From: CALBPI01 sp038529355
Lineage (GTDB): Bacteria; Pseudomonadota; Gammaproteobacteria; Steroidobacterales; Woeseiaceae
Length of the DNA stretch: 64,000 nucleotides
Reading direction: 5' to 3'
Assembly (NCBI GenBank): GCA_038529355.1
Contig: JBCBDU010000012.1
Span: forward strand, 16,514-80,513
A program made the position numbers and the translations under genes. Each line of letters opens with the position of its first letter. Position 1 is the first letter of the stretch. Positions 8,402-16,993 of this stretch are shown here, piece after piece. The notes beneath the pieces are model-generated. The model worked only from the letters and a program-made list of their open reading frames with translations, made no database searches and was not told the origin of the DNA.

Positions 8402-9876
8402 CGGCGCTCTCCTCGCACCAGCTGCACCGCTAGCGCTGCAAGCGCCGAGCCAGGTGCGGAACTGCCCAACGTGGGGTTTATCGTGAAATAGTCGCTGTCG
8501 ACAGGCACGCGTGAGCGGGTCCAGTACTGTTCAGCAACGTAGGGGAAGAAGTTGTCATCAAGCATCGGCGTGCCTGCCGGTGCGCCGAAGTTCAGCAACA
8601 ACAACCACTCGGCTCGCGTTGGCAAGCGCCAATCGCTGTATCCACATAGCTGCGCCGCATTAACGATCGCCGCGAACTTCTCGCTGTCGCATTCCCCGCT
8701 CGTCGCGCAGTCGCCACCATTCGGCAGGCCCGCGAACGCAAACTCGCCGGACGTATCAAAGCGACTGAACGTGTCGTTCACGTCATGCAAGCCGCCATCC
8801 TCTGTTTTAACTTCCCAGGTCAATCCCGTGACTTCATCGTGCACGCAGGCCCACGGTGTTGTTGCGTAGTCAACGGACTGGTCGGGCAACGGCGTGCCAG
8901 CTGCGTCAAGCTTCACCAGCGCGAAGCCGGCCACGCCGTTGCTGTCATCGTTGTCGGTCACATCGCGACCGGTCTGGCCATCCTGACCGGGCAAAGCATT
9001 GGCACAGTTAGTCTCGGTCGCGCCGTCGCTGCAAAAGGTCACGCCGGTGTCGTTGAGCAAGCTCACGCCGGCCTCGGGTGGCGGCTGATCATCGTCAACG
9101 ATCGTGCCAACCGCTGTGGCGGTGGCAAGCGTAGCGTTGGCAACGTTGCTCAGCGTCAGGGTCAGCGTTTCGTTCGCTTCCTGATCGGTATCGCCCTGAA
9201 CGAGGACAGCAATCGCTGTGCTCAACGCGCCCGCCGCAATGGACGCCGAACCTGATTGCGCTTCGTAGTCATCCGGCGCCGTTGCCGTGTCGTCGGCGGT
9301 GGCGAAGTCAAACGTCACATCGTCGCTGGCGGCACTATTCAGGCTGACATCAAATTGCAGTACTGCCGTGCCCGAATCACCCTCCGTTACCAGAGCATCG
9401 GATACGCGTAGCTCGGGCGGTGGCACTTCGTTGTCGGTGATGGTGCCGGTTGCCGCTGCTGTGCCGAGCATTGCGTTGCTGGCATTCGATAGCGTCACAG
9501 TAAACGTCTCATCGTCCTCGAGTTCGGCATCATCCAATAGCGCAACATCGACGGTCGTGCTCGTGCTGCCCGCAGTGATCGTGGCCGTGCCGGTGTTTGC
9601 TGTGTAGTCGCCGCCTGCTGTCGCTGTGCCGTCGCTCGTTGCGAAGTCAACGCTAATGTCGCTCGTCGCGGCCGCGCTGAGCGAAACAGTAAAGCTCATG
9701 CTGGCGCTGTCTTCGGCCGCGCTGGCCGCGGCGATGGAAACAACAGGGTCAGCGGGAACGGGTGGCCGGGTGTCTTCGTCACCGCCACCACCTGATCCGC
9801 CGCAAGCCGCCAGCAGCAGTGCTGACGTGATCCCCGTCATGCGTCGCCAGAATCCTGGCGCCATGGATATGCTCAT
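8398..9876 (-). CDS. Lipoprotein with two Calx-beta domains and a DUF1566 domain
   Basis: 492 residues; first gene of the three-gene operon. The lipoprotein signal ends at LLLAACGG, followed by a glycine/acid linker. Two Calx-beta units (about 45-150 and 155-265) share the ATSDISVDFATSDGTA / SDDVTFDFATADDTA signature. The C-terminal DUF1566 module (about 275-492) holds GLTWEVKT, YSDWRLPTRAEWLLL, YWTRSR and VQLVRG. A purine-rich GGAGAAA sits six bases before the ATG. It shares architecture and local sequence with the two genes downstream, so the operon arose by duplication and module gain. Probable calcium-dependent surface protein. Confidence 0.8.
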   Translation of the reverse strand: MSISMAPGFWRRMTGITSALLLAACGGSGGGGDEDTRPPVPADPVVSIAAASAAEDSASMSFTVSLSAAATSDISVDFATSDGTATAGGDYTANTGTATITAGSTSTTVDVALLDDAELEDDETFTVTLSNASNAMLGTAAATGTITDNEVPPPELRVSDALVTEGDSGTAVLQFDVSLNSAASDDVTFDFATADDTATAPDDYEAQSGSASIAAGALSTAIAVLVQGDTDQEANETLTLTLSNVANATLATATAVGTIVDDDQPPPEAGVSLLNDTGVTFCSDGATETNCANALPGQDGQTGRDVTDNDDSNGVAGFALVKLDAAGTPLPDQSVDYATTPWACVHDEVTGLTWEVKTEDGGLHDVNDTFSRFDTSGEFAFAGLPNGGDCATSGECDSEKFAAIVNAAQLCGYSDWRLPTRAEWLLLLNFGAPAGTPMLDDNFFPYVAEQYWTRSRVPVDSDYFTINPTLGSSAPGSALAALAVQLVRGERR

Positions 9877-10009
9877 CGATTTTCTCCGTTGCTTATCTGT
9901 ACAAACAGAAAGCGAACGGAAACCAGCTCATGGTTTACGTGTTTTTTTGTTTCGAGGCTGGCGATCAGGCTACGGTGGGGCTCGTTCTACTGATTGAGAG
10001 GGGCGTCTC

Positions 10010-10394
10010 ATGTATGGATCGAAAGTCGTGACCACCGTCTGCGCTGCTGTTGCTGGGTTTGACCGGTTGCGCCAGCCTGCGAAACGTCGCTGACGGCAGC
10101 GCAACCATCAACGTCGGCGATACCGTTCGGCTCACGCAACCGGGCGGCGAGCGCCGAGATATCGAAGTGACAGCGCTGGATGATCAGTCAATCAGTGGAC
10201 GTGCTTGCAAGAATTGCGACGTTGAGCAGTTTGAGTTGTCAGCATTCGATAATATTCAGGTGCGTAAAGTCAGTGGTGCCAAGACAACGGGCCTGATCCT
10301 TGGCTTGGTTTTGCTTGGCGGCATCATCGACAGTGGTGGCCCACCGACGCTGGGTACGGTTACGCCGCCGACGCTAGATGCCGGTACACCTTAG
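10010..10394 (+). pseudogene. Small lipoprotein gene with an apparent frameshift in its signal peptide
   Basis: A strong ribosome site (GAGAGGGG) precedes ATG 10010, which opens MYGSKVVTTVCA, a typical n-region. That frame ends at 10093. One frame over, LLLLGLTGCAS followed by about 95 residues runs to the stop at 10394. Adding one base near 10043-10047, within the slippage-prone GCGCTGCTGTTGCTG, would join them into a perfect lipoprotein signal with lipobox LTGC. Without the repair the only in-frame start is TTG 10050, which leaves no positively charged n-region. The mature part has a CKNC pair and a late hydrophobic stretch (TTGLILGLVLLGGII). Function unknown; it may be a real mutation or a sequencing error. 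Confidence 0.65.
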
Positions 10395-10478
10395 TACAAC
10401 GACTTCGGGTGCGAGGACAGGTGATGCACACGCGTCGCTCGAATGCTTGCGCACGTCGGACTTCATTGACCGCGCTCG

Positions 10479-12308
10479 TCAATCACCGCCAATAAACCCG
10501 CCTGACTGCCGCGCCCACAGGTCGGCGTAGACACCGCCGCGCGCGACAAGATCGGCATGCGTGCCGGTTTCGATGATGTCGCCGCTGTCCATGACGATCA
10601 ATCGATCCAGCGAGGCGATCGTCGACAAGCGATGCGCGATAGCAATAACGGTTTTGTCTGCCATCAAGTCGAACAGGCTCTCTTGAATCGCCGCTTCCAC
10701 TTCCGAGTCCAGAGCCGATGTTGCTTCATCCAGAATCAGGATCGGCGCATCCTTCAAGAACACGCGCGCGATTGCGATCCGTTGGCGTTGCCCGCCAGAC
10801 AGCTTCACGCCGCGCTCGCCGACAAACGCATCGAGACCGGTGCGTCCCTTCGGGTCTTCGAGCGTTTCGATAAAGTCCCAGGCTTTGGCGCGCCGCGCGG
10901 CATAGATGATGTGCTCGTCGGAGGCATCAGGTCGCGAGTAACCGATGTTGTCGCGAATCGAGCGATGCAGCAAAGAGGTATCCTGCGTGACGACACCGAT
11001 CTGGCCGCGTAGCGAATCTTGCGAGACGCTGGCGATATCAGTGCCATCGATGAGGATGGCGCCGCCCTCAACATCGTAGAATCGCAGCAGCAGATTCGTC
11101 AGCGTGGTTTTGCCGGCGCCCGATCTGCCCACCAGGCCGATTTTTTCACCGGGCGCGATATCCAGAGACAGGCGCTCGATCGCACCCGAGCCTTTGCCGT
11201 AATGAAAGCGCACGTTGTCGAACTCGATCCGCCCGCTCGCGACGGTAGCGGCTGGTGCGGCTGTCGTATCCAGCACCAGACGTTCCTGCGCCATCATCGT
11301 GGCGCCGTCATGAACGACGCCGATGTTCTCGAACAGTGACGAGACTTCCCACATGATCCACTGCGACATACCGTTCAGGCGCAGCGCCAGTGCAACAGCA
11401 ATGGCAATAGCGCCGACCGACACAGCCGCTTGCAGCCACAACCAGATCGACAGCGCGCTGATGATGAACACCAGCACAACATTGTTGAAGTAGATGCAGC
11501 TTTGCATTTTCGTTACGAGCCGCATTTGCTCGTGCACGGTGTCGAGGAAACCATCCATGCCTTCTTTGGCGTAGTGTGCTTCGCGTCCGGCGTGCGAGAA
11601 CAACTTGACGGTCATGATGTTCGTGTAGCTATCGACAATGCGCCCGGTCATCATCGAGCGTGCGTCGGCCTGACGGCGACTGACCTTTGCCAGGCGCGGC
11701 ACAAAATACGAAACCGCGGTCGCATACAAAGTGAACCAGCCGAGCAGCGGCAGCGACAGCCGCCAATCGGACTGCGCAACCATGACGACGACGGCAATGA
11801 AGTACACAGCAACGTAGACCAGCACATCAGCGAGCTTCATGACCGTTTCGCGCACGGCCAGCGCGGTCTGCATCACTTTCGTGGCTACGCGGCCTGCAAA
11901 TTCATCCGAAAAGAAACTCAGGCTCTGCTGCAGCAAGTAACGATGCATTTGCCAGCGCGCAATCATCGGGTAATTGCCGAGCAGCGTCTGGTGAATGATC
12001 ATCGATTGCACAAACACGGCGAGCGGCAACACGATCACCAAAAAGCCCGCCATCCACATCAAGCGGTTTCCTTCGCGAGCCAAAAAACCGACGCGGTCCG
12101 ACTCCGCCAGCGAGTCGACCAACGAGCCCAGGAACCCAAACAACGCGACTTCGCCGATCGCAATGACCGCACTCAGACAGGCCATAACCACGAGCCAGCC
12201 GACTACCGGTTGTGTATAGCGCCAGCAAAACCCTTTCAGATCGCCGGGTGGCTGTTCGGGTTCGGCGGATGGATACGGATCGATCCGTGTTTCAAAAAAA
12301 CGAAACAT
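10479..12308 (-). CDS. ABC exporter, fused permease and ATPase
   Basis: 609 residues, a full half-transporter of the MsbA/ATM1 type acting as a homodimer in the inner membrane. Six membrane helices occupy roughly 30-320. The nucleotide-binding domain (about 360-600) has Walker A GRSGAGKT (394-401), Q-loop Gln442, signature LSGGQ (503-507), Walker B ILILDE (Asp527, Glu528) and the H-loop His559. All ATPase residues are intact. The substrate cannot be read from sequence; lipid-, peptide- and drug-exporting members look alike. It is transcribed divergently from the small membrane protein at 12396 and has no partner genes. Confidence 0.9.
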   Translation of the reverse strand: MFRFFETRIDPYPSAEPEQPPGDLKGFCWRYTQPVVGWLVVMACLSAVIAIGEVALFGFLGSLVDSLAESDRVGFLAREGNRLMWMAGFLVIVLPLAVFVQSMIIHQTLLGNYPMIARWQMHRYLLQQSLSFFSDEFAGRVATKVMQTALAVRETVMKLADVLVYVAVYFIAVVVMVAQSDWRLSLPLLGWFTLYATAVSYFVPRLAKVSRRQADARSMMTGRIVDSYTNIMTVKLFSHAGREAHYAKEGMDGFLDTVHEQMRLVTKMQSCIYFNNVVLVFIISALSIWLWLQAAVSVGAIAIAVALALRLNGMSQWIMWEVSSLFENIGVVHDGATMMAQERLVLDTTAAPAATVASGRIEFDNVRFHYGKGSGAIERLSLDIAPGEKIGLVGRSGAGKTTLTNLLLRFYDVEGGAILIDGTDIASVSQDSLRGQIGVVTQDTSLLHRSIRDNIGYSRPDASDEHIIYAARRAKAWDFIETLEDPKGRTGLDAFVGERGVKLSGGQRQRIAIARVFLKDAPILILDEATSALDSEVEAAIQESLFDLMADKTVIAIAHRLSTIASLDRLIVMDSGDIIETGTHADLVARGGVYADLWARQSGGFIGGD

Positions 12309-12395
12309 GGTGTGCCTTGGAGTTGGGGAGCATCAGAATCATGAACGAGGATGGCAGTGATGGCAAAAGTACGTGTCAGTTATACTGCTCGGGTA

Positions 12396-12893
12396 ATGCA
12401 GGAAAGCGACAAGAACAAATACCGCCAAGTCGCCAAGGCGCTCTTGGCCGCGCAAAATTTACCGCGAGCGGTTGCGGTCGGCGTATTCGTGACGATCATC
12501 GCAGCGCTCGCCTACGCACTTGCCGTTGCTTTTTTGCCGTTCTGTCAGCCGTTTGCCGCCATGGGCGTCGGCGCGATCATTGGTTTGGCGGTGGGATTAT
12601 CCGGCCACGGGGTTACCACAGGTTTTGCTGTGCTGGCGGTCGCGCTGACGCTGTGTGGCAGTGTGCTTGGCAATTTGCTAACGACAGTCGTGATGCAGGC
12701 ACGCTCGGCGGTTGACATACCGCTGGCTGCGCTGTCAAACGCGTCGTTTGCTGACGTGCTCCGGTGGTCGTTTGATGGCTACGTATCCGTTCAGCTCGTC
12801 TTCTGGTTTGTCGCAGCGATCGCAGCAGGTTTCCTTGCACGTAAATCACTCTCTCGCACCGAACAGCTTGCTTTGCGATTACACGTTACCTAG
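12396..12893 (+). CDS. Small integral membrane protein of unknown function
   Basis: 165 residues from ATG 12396 (MQESDKNKYRQ). Starts further upstream are possible but add a non-conserved-looking leader. A charged N-terminus is followed by four hydrophobic segments: AVAVGVFVTIIAALAYALAV, GVGAIIGLAVGL to about residue 85, GFAVLAVALTLCGSVLGNLL and VSVQLVFWFVAAIAAGFLA. I recognise no family. Multi-helix proteins of this size with a soluble N-terminal head are often uncharacterised. It is divergent from the ABC exporter. Confidence 0.6.
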   Translation: MQESDKNKYRQVAKALLAAQNLPRAVAVGVFVTIIAALAYALAVAFLPFCQPFAAMGVGAIIGLAVGLSGHGVTTGFAVLAVALTLCGSVLGNLLTTVVMQARSAVDIPLAALSNASFADVLRWSFDGYVSVQLVFWFVAAIAAGFLARKSLSRTEQLALRLHVT

Positions 12894-12977
12894 CCTGACG
12901 TTCGACCTTGTGACAACCATGATGCAAAGCTACGCATTGGTCATCAGCTTACGCATCGATAGCAGGTGCGCCGACGC

Positions 12978-13307
12978 ATGATCGACACAACATTCCCCGA
13001 GCCATGGGATGTGCGCGTTACGGCATTCGGCAATGACGAGCTGCCCTGAGCAGGTGAGGTTTTCCACCATGCGAGTCCGCATTTGCGCTGTAAATTTCTT
13101 ATCGGAGCAGAGCGCGCAGAGTTAGCGCGGGGTTTGTCCAGCTACAACGTACTCACCGGTGTGCATCTGTTCGACGTTAAGCCGTTGGATACGGACGGTG
13201 TTACCGGAATTGAGCACTTGCGTGCGCTGCACGCGACAATGCGTGAGCTCGCACGGTTGCTGCATGATGCGTTCGGTGCAGTGAATGTGACCGGTATGCA
13301 TTGCTGA
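12978..13307 (+). pseudogene. Small gene interrupted by an in-frame TGA
   Basis: ATG 12978 opens MIDTTFPEPWDVRVTAFGNDELP, then TGA at 13047-13049, and the same frame continues AGEVFHHASPHLRCKFLIG on to TGA at 13305-13307 (about 110 codons in all). The second half looks protein-like (LARGLSSYNVLTGVHLFDVKPL, then an amphipathic helix RALHATMRELARLLHDAFG). A single nonsense change would explain it. I do not recognise the family. Re-initiation at TTG 13083 would give a 74-residue product. Confidence is low that either half is expressed. Confidence 0.35.
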
Positions 13308-13617
13308 GCTGCAATCCAGCGCGTCGAGCTTCAAGTTTGCGGATAGGCAATTGTCGGAATGGGAGTGTGGACCGGCACTTGCTGCCACCGGCAGCGCCTG
13401 CTGTCGAAAGCTGCCTGGAGACGCCGAAACAGCGTGTTCACCAGCATTTGGAGCGCGAGAATTGTCCACGGGTCACTGTGGCATGAGGAATCCCAACTAT
13501 CTGATTTGGCGACAGATTTTCCTGACAATTAGGCTATAAATTGGTAACAAACTTTTAAAACCAATTCCCGAATGTGCTAATGTGGTGCAAAAGCCGGTGC
13601 CAGGCTGGGGGGTAATC
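13308..13617. other. Intergenic region with the regulator promoter area
   Basis: 310 bp without a convincing gene; short open frames on both strands lack start signals and family features. The last 110 bp are AT-rich and hold the inverted repeat described at 13538-13566. Confidence 0.5.
13538..13566. promoter_or_regulatory. Inverted half-sites AAATTGGT / ACCAATT, possible FCD-regulator operator
   Basis: AATTGGT (13539-13545) and ACCAATT (13560-13566) are perfect inverted arms separated by 14 bp. Each arm equals a half of the E. coli UxuR/ExuR consensus (AAATTGGTATACCAATTT), although here they are spread apart. The site lies 52 bp before the start of an FCD-type GntR regulator, so autoregulation is plausible. 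Confidence 0.4.
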
Positions 13618-14376
13618 ATGGCCAAATCCAAACGACTGTATCGCGATGTTCTAAGGCATATCGAACGGCTTCTCGATGCGCAGGAATATCCGCCCGGCGG
13701 TCGTTTGCCGCCCGAACGCGAGCTCGCCGAACGGTTTGGCGTCAGCCGGCCGACGGTACGCGAGGCGATTATCGCGCTTGAAGCGCTCGGGCGTGTCGAA
13801 GTCAAAACAGGCTCCGGAGTCTATGTTCTGGAAACGCAGAGGCGATCGAACGGCATCAATGCGACGGCCAGCGCCTACGAGCTCACCGAAGCCAGAGCGC
13901 TCATCGAAGGAGAGGCGGCCGCACTCGCCGCCACCATGATCAGCGACGCCGAGTTGGCTGAGCTTGAAGCTGTGCTTGAGGAGATGGGCCACGAGTCGTC
14001 CAGCGGCGAACTCGTATCTGAATTGGCTGACGAAAAATTTCACCAGATTATTTCACGCGCTACGCGTAACACGGTGCTGATCTCTGTCATCGACAACCTG
14101 TGGTATGTGCGTGACAACGAACCAACAGTGCACGCCGCTTATCAGTCAATTTGCGAAGACGATCCGCGTGCGCGTGTCGACGAGCACCAGGAAATACTCG
14201 ACGCACTCAAGACGCGCCAGCCGGCGGCCGCTCGTGAAGCCATGCAGGCGCACTTTTCGCGGATTCTCGAAAAACTGATTGCTGCGAATGAAAAAGCGCA
14301 GGTTGAAGCTATCCGCCGCCAATCGCTCGAGAATCGGCAGCGTTTTTCGCTGAACCACCTGTCAGCGAATCCCTAG
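13618..14376 (+). CDS. GntR-family (FadR/FCD subfamily) transcriptional regulator
   Basis: 252 residues from ATG 13618, chosen because GGGGGG lies a few bases upstream; GTG 13582 is less likely. The N-terminal winged helix (about 1-70) has LPPERELAERFGVSRPTVREAI, the GntR recognition helix. The C-terminal all-helical FCD ligand domain (about 95-230) has an EARALIEGEAAALAA start, FHQIISRATRN with a metal-ligand-type His and the HQEILDALKTRQPAAAREAMQAH end. Such regulators sense carboxylates, often uronates or their breakdown products. The neighbour is a lyase-like lipoprotein read toward it (convergent), which fits a sugar-acid role. Confidence 0.88.
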   Translation: MAKSKRLYRDVLRHIERLLDAQEYPPGGRLPPERELAERFGVSRPTVREAIIALEALGRVEVKTGSGVYVLETQRRSNGINATASAYELTEARALIEGEAAALAATMISDAELAELEAVLEEMGHESSSGELVSELADEKFHQIISRATRNTVLISVIDNLWYVRDNEPTVHAAYQSICEDDPRARVDEHQEILDALKTRQPAAAREAMQAHFSRILEKLIAANEKAQVEAIRRQSLENRQRFSLNHLSANP

Positions 14377-14400
14377 TCCGCCGCGCGCCCGCCGGCCTGG

Positions 14401-15432
14401 TTACTCGGCAAACATGACCTTCGAGACTTCGAAGTCCGCGAATCGCACTTGTTCTTCGTCGGGTCTGAGGTTGTCGCGATCAAGAATAGATCGGTAAATG
14501 CCCCACTTGGGTCGCACAAAATGATCCGGTGATTCGCCACGCCATAAATCGAGCGACGCGACATCGATATCGAAAATGACCGCGTCGTCGCGCAACCGCG
14601 TGACGATCATACGAAACCCGCCGGTATCCGAGAACGTTGCGCGAACATAGGCTTGCAGCCATTCGCCGGTGACGGATGACCAGTCGGTGCGATCCAGTAT
14701 CTCGGTCTCCTGCAATGGGCTGTGGCGCACTTCGATGCCATCTTCACCGCTGCGCTCCGCGCCTGAGATCGTGATGATTGGTTGGCTGTCGGAACCGCCG
14801 ACCGCCTTCAGCTGGAAAAAGTGACTGAATCGTGTTGAAACAGCCATCTGTTCGTTGATACGAAATTTCCATCGGTACACAAACGTTTCGTCCTCGAAAC
14901 CTTTGACGGCTGTTTCGGAGCTGCTGTAGGTCTTGATCTCATTACGTTGTCGATCGGTGATGTCTTGCCGGTCGCGATCAATATCGGTGTCTCGATGAAT
15001 AATAAAGACGAAGTGGTTGCCGACTTCGCTGTCGCTGTCCTCATAAATATGGGCCACGCCCGGATGATTGATGGGATACAAATCCGGTGCCTCAATTGGG
15101 CGCGGTCCACCGAATGCACGAATCAGATCGTAGGTGTCGCTGCCCTGGCCGGCGCCATCGGACGTCAACGTGCGCGTCGATACAACGGTAAGCTGCGCCT
15201 CGTCGACGGGCAGCGTAGGCGTTGCCGGCGGTGGCGGCGGAGTGCTCACGACGGGTGGAGGGGCACTGTTGTCGCTGCCGCCACTGCTGCAACCGGCGAT
15301 GGCAAACGACACGCACAGCAGTATCAGCAGTGACTGCACCTGACGAACGCCCAAATCAGAAGACGGTGCTTGATTGACGGCACGCCAGATGGAGCTGTGC
15401 GTGCTGGAGAGGACTTGCTGTAAATCAAACAT
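14401..15432 (-). CDS. Lipoprotein with a probable polysaccharide-lyase (jelly-roll) domain
   Basis: 343 residues. From the first ATG there is a long leader of about 30 residues, then a lipoprotein signal LLILLCVSFAIAGC; a later start would also work. A proline-rich linker (PPPVVSTPPPPPATP) tethers the domain. The C-terminal 240 residues hold RNEIKTYSSSE, FVYRWKFRINEQM, FFQLKAVGGSDSQPIITISG and KWGIYRSI. This series of strands recurs in secreted concanavalin-like polysaccharide lyases and related glycan-binding proteins. I cannot assign a family number or substrate. It is convergent with the FCD regulator. Likely outer-membrane anchored and active on uronate-containing polymers (inference). 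Confidence 0.6.
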   Translation of the reverse strand: MFDLQQVLSSTHSSIWRAVNQAPSSDLGVRQVQSLLILLCVSFAIAGCSSGGSDNSAPPPVVSTPPPPPATPTLPVDEAQLTVVSTRTLTSDGAGQGSDTYDLIRAFGGPRPIEAPDLYPINHPGVAHIYEDSDSEVGNHFVFIIHRDTDIDRDRQDITDRQRNEIKTYSSSETAVKGFEDETFVYRWKFRINEQMAVSTRFSHFFQLKAVGGSDSQPIITISGAERSGEDGIEVRHSPLQETEILDRTDWSSVTGEWLQAYVRATFSDTGGFRMIVTRLRDDAVIFDIDVASLDLWRGESPDHFVRPKWGIYRSILDRDNLRPDEEQVRFADFEVSKVMFAE

Positions 15433-15790
15433 GAAACGTTACTCGTGATCGAAAGCGATGCTGGTTGTCGCGTGTGCCACAACGTCGACCGCTCAGTGCA
15501 TGACGCTGCGTTTGTCCGGTCGCGCAGAGGTGTCTCTTGCGACCCGGATAGCACGCTGCAATGGTAGCAGGTAACGATTGGCAGGCGTTCGTTGACCGTG
15601 CGAATCTGGTCGTTATGTTACACAGCGGTAAACCCGCTCGCTTTAGTAAGCGACGACGACGCGGCGCGCGCGTAACGATGCGGGGGTACTGGCTGCGGTG
15701 ATTGCTATGTGTTGCCGCTTGCATGCGATGCAACACTGATCGCGAACGCTCCCTTGTCCGACGTGTATCCCGTTGTATACTCAAATCAAC
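15433..15790. other. Divergent intergenic region with a likely promoter at its right end
   Basis: 358 bp between the lyase-like lipoprotein (minus) and the TPR lipoprotein (plus). Open frames here are arginine-rich shadows without start signals. The right end carries the promoter listed at 15754-15781. Nothing else is recognised. Confidence 0.5.
15754..15781 (+). promoter_or_regulatory. Sigma-70-like promoter placed for a leaderless transcript
   Basis: TTGTCC (15754-15759), a 16-bp spacer and TATACT (15776-15781). Transcription would begin at about 15788-15791, at the ATG of the next gene (15791), which has no Shine-Dalgarno sequence. Confidence 0.45.
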
Positions 15791-16972
15791 ATGATGAAAG
15801 CGCTATTCGCCACTGCAGTCACCGTTATTCTTTGCCTGTTGTCAGGTTGTAGTACGTTGCAACCGGCAGCCGTCGACGACGAGGCTACGTCGTTGGACTT
15901 GCGCACCAGTCTGTTTGGTGAGCGACCTGACATCGTGACCGTGTCGCAAATCCATTCGCTGACTGAAGAGCAGCAGCGCGCATTCTTTAGCTATTTCCTG
16001 GACCCGAAACGACTTGCCACACCGGCGCACAAGCGCGTCTATGACTATCTTGCGCTTGAAACCAGTCGCTTTAGTTATCGTGGGGATACCTACGTCGCTG
16101 CCGAGGCGCTCGAAACGCTGTCCGGGAACTGTTTGTCGCTGGCAATACTGACTACGTCGTTGGCACAGTTGGCCGATGTCGACATCGACTACCAACTGAT
16201 GGACTCTGATCCGGTGTTCCAGTCAGCGGGCAACATCATTCGTCGCAGCAGACATGTCAGAAGCGTGCTGTTTGATCCGACGTGGAAGTCACCGGAAGGC
16301 AACGCTGCGTTCTTGTCGTTCGGCAGACCGAGCATCAAGGTTGACTACTTTCCCAGCGACACGGACCGGATGATCGGTCACGTCAGGGATAGCGAATATA
16401 CTGCGATGTACTACCAGAACGTTGCGGCAGACGCGCTCGAGGACAAAGACTTGAGCCAAGCCTACTGGTTGTTGATGGAGTCGCTGAAGTTCTCGCCGCT
16501 GAGCCCCGAGTCGCTCAACATGCTGGCAATCGTGTTTGACCGGGCTGATGATCCGCGCAAGAGCGAAGAAATCTATCTGTACGGCATTGAGCACGCCACG
16601 CGGCAAGTCAGCCTGCTGCGAAACTACGGCAAATTTCTGGAGCGCGGCGGGCGCTTCACCGAAGCGGAAGAGATTAATGCGCGGCTTGCGCAGCTCGATG
16701 ATCCGAATCCGTTCGACTGGATTTTTGCCGGGCAAGAGGCTTACGGCAACGGCGAATACACCGAGGCAATCGAGTGGTTCGAAAAAAGCGCAGCACTTGC
16801 GCCGTATTTACACGAGAGCTACTTCGGCCTGGCGCGCACCTATTTCCGGTTAGGTGAGTTCGCGCAGGCCGAATACGCCCTAGAGCAAGCGATCGAACAT
16901 GCGGCACGCTCCTCGACGCGCCAGTTGTACGAGGCAAAGCTTGCAGCACTGAATGCCGGGAATACCGGATAG
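15791..16972 (+). CDS. TPR lipoprotein with a transglutaminase-like Cys-His-Asp region
   Basis: 393 residues from ATG 15791 (MMKALFATAV); the TTG at 15773 is in frame but unlikely. The lipobox is LLSGC. Residues about 75-180 resemble a transglutaminase-like fold: SGNCLSLAILTTSL would hold the Cys, HVRSVLFDPTW the His and Asp. From about 215 to the end there are TPR units (DLSQAYWLLMESLKFSP, GEYTEAIEWFEKSAALAP, GEFAQAEYALEQAIEHA). The combination suggests a periplasmic or outer-membrane scaffold with protease-like or inactive core. No adhesin or peptide-synthesis genes are nearby to pin its job. Confidence 0.7.
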   Translation: MMKALFATAVTVILCLLSGCSTLQPAAVDDEATSLDLRTSLFGERPDIVTVSQIHSLTEEQQRAFFSYFLDPKRLATPAHKRVYDYLALETSRFSYRGDTYVAAEALETLSGNCLSLAILTTSLAQLADVDIDYQLMDSDPVFQSAGNIIRRSRHVRSVLFDPTWKSPEGNAAFLSFGRPSIKVDYFPSDTDRMIGHVRDSEYTAMYYQNVAADALEDKDLSQAYWLLMESLKFSPLSPESLNMLAIVFDRADDPRKSEEIYLYGIEHATRQVSLLRNYGKFLERGGRFTEAEEINARLAQLDDPNPFDWIFAGQEAYGNGEYTEAIEWFEKSAALAPYLHESYFGLARTYFRLGEFAQAEYALEQAIEHAARSSTRQLYEAKLAALNAGNTG

Positions 16973-16983
16973 TCGCGGCATTC
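16951..16983. terminator. Hairpin at the end of the TPR lipoprotein gene
   Basis: GAATGCCG (16951-16958) pairs with CGGCATTC (16976-16983), a perfect 8-bp stem with a 17-nt loop, overlapping the stop codon. There is no T-run after it, so it may be a weak or Rho-assisted terminator between two convergent genes. Confidence 0.3.
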
Positions 16984-16993
16984 TCGCTCTAAG

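Noticed and set aside
10050..10052. TTG as the true start of the small lipoprotein
   Set aside because: It leaves no charged n-region and ignores the strong ribosome site and ATG at 10010 in the shifted frame.
11430..12344. 304-codon frame opposite the ABC exporter
   Set aside because: Antisense shadow of a strongly supported gene; His/Arg/Gln-rich and no family features.
13047..13049. TGA read as selenocysteine
   Set aside because: No SECIS-like structure obvious and no known selenoprotein family; a nonsense mutation is simpler.
15425..15784. 119-codon minus-strand frame before the TPR lipoprotein
   Set aside because: Arginine-rich, no start signal, overlaps the clear promoter of the plus-strand gene.
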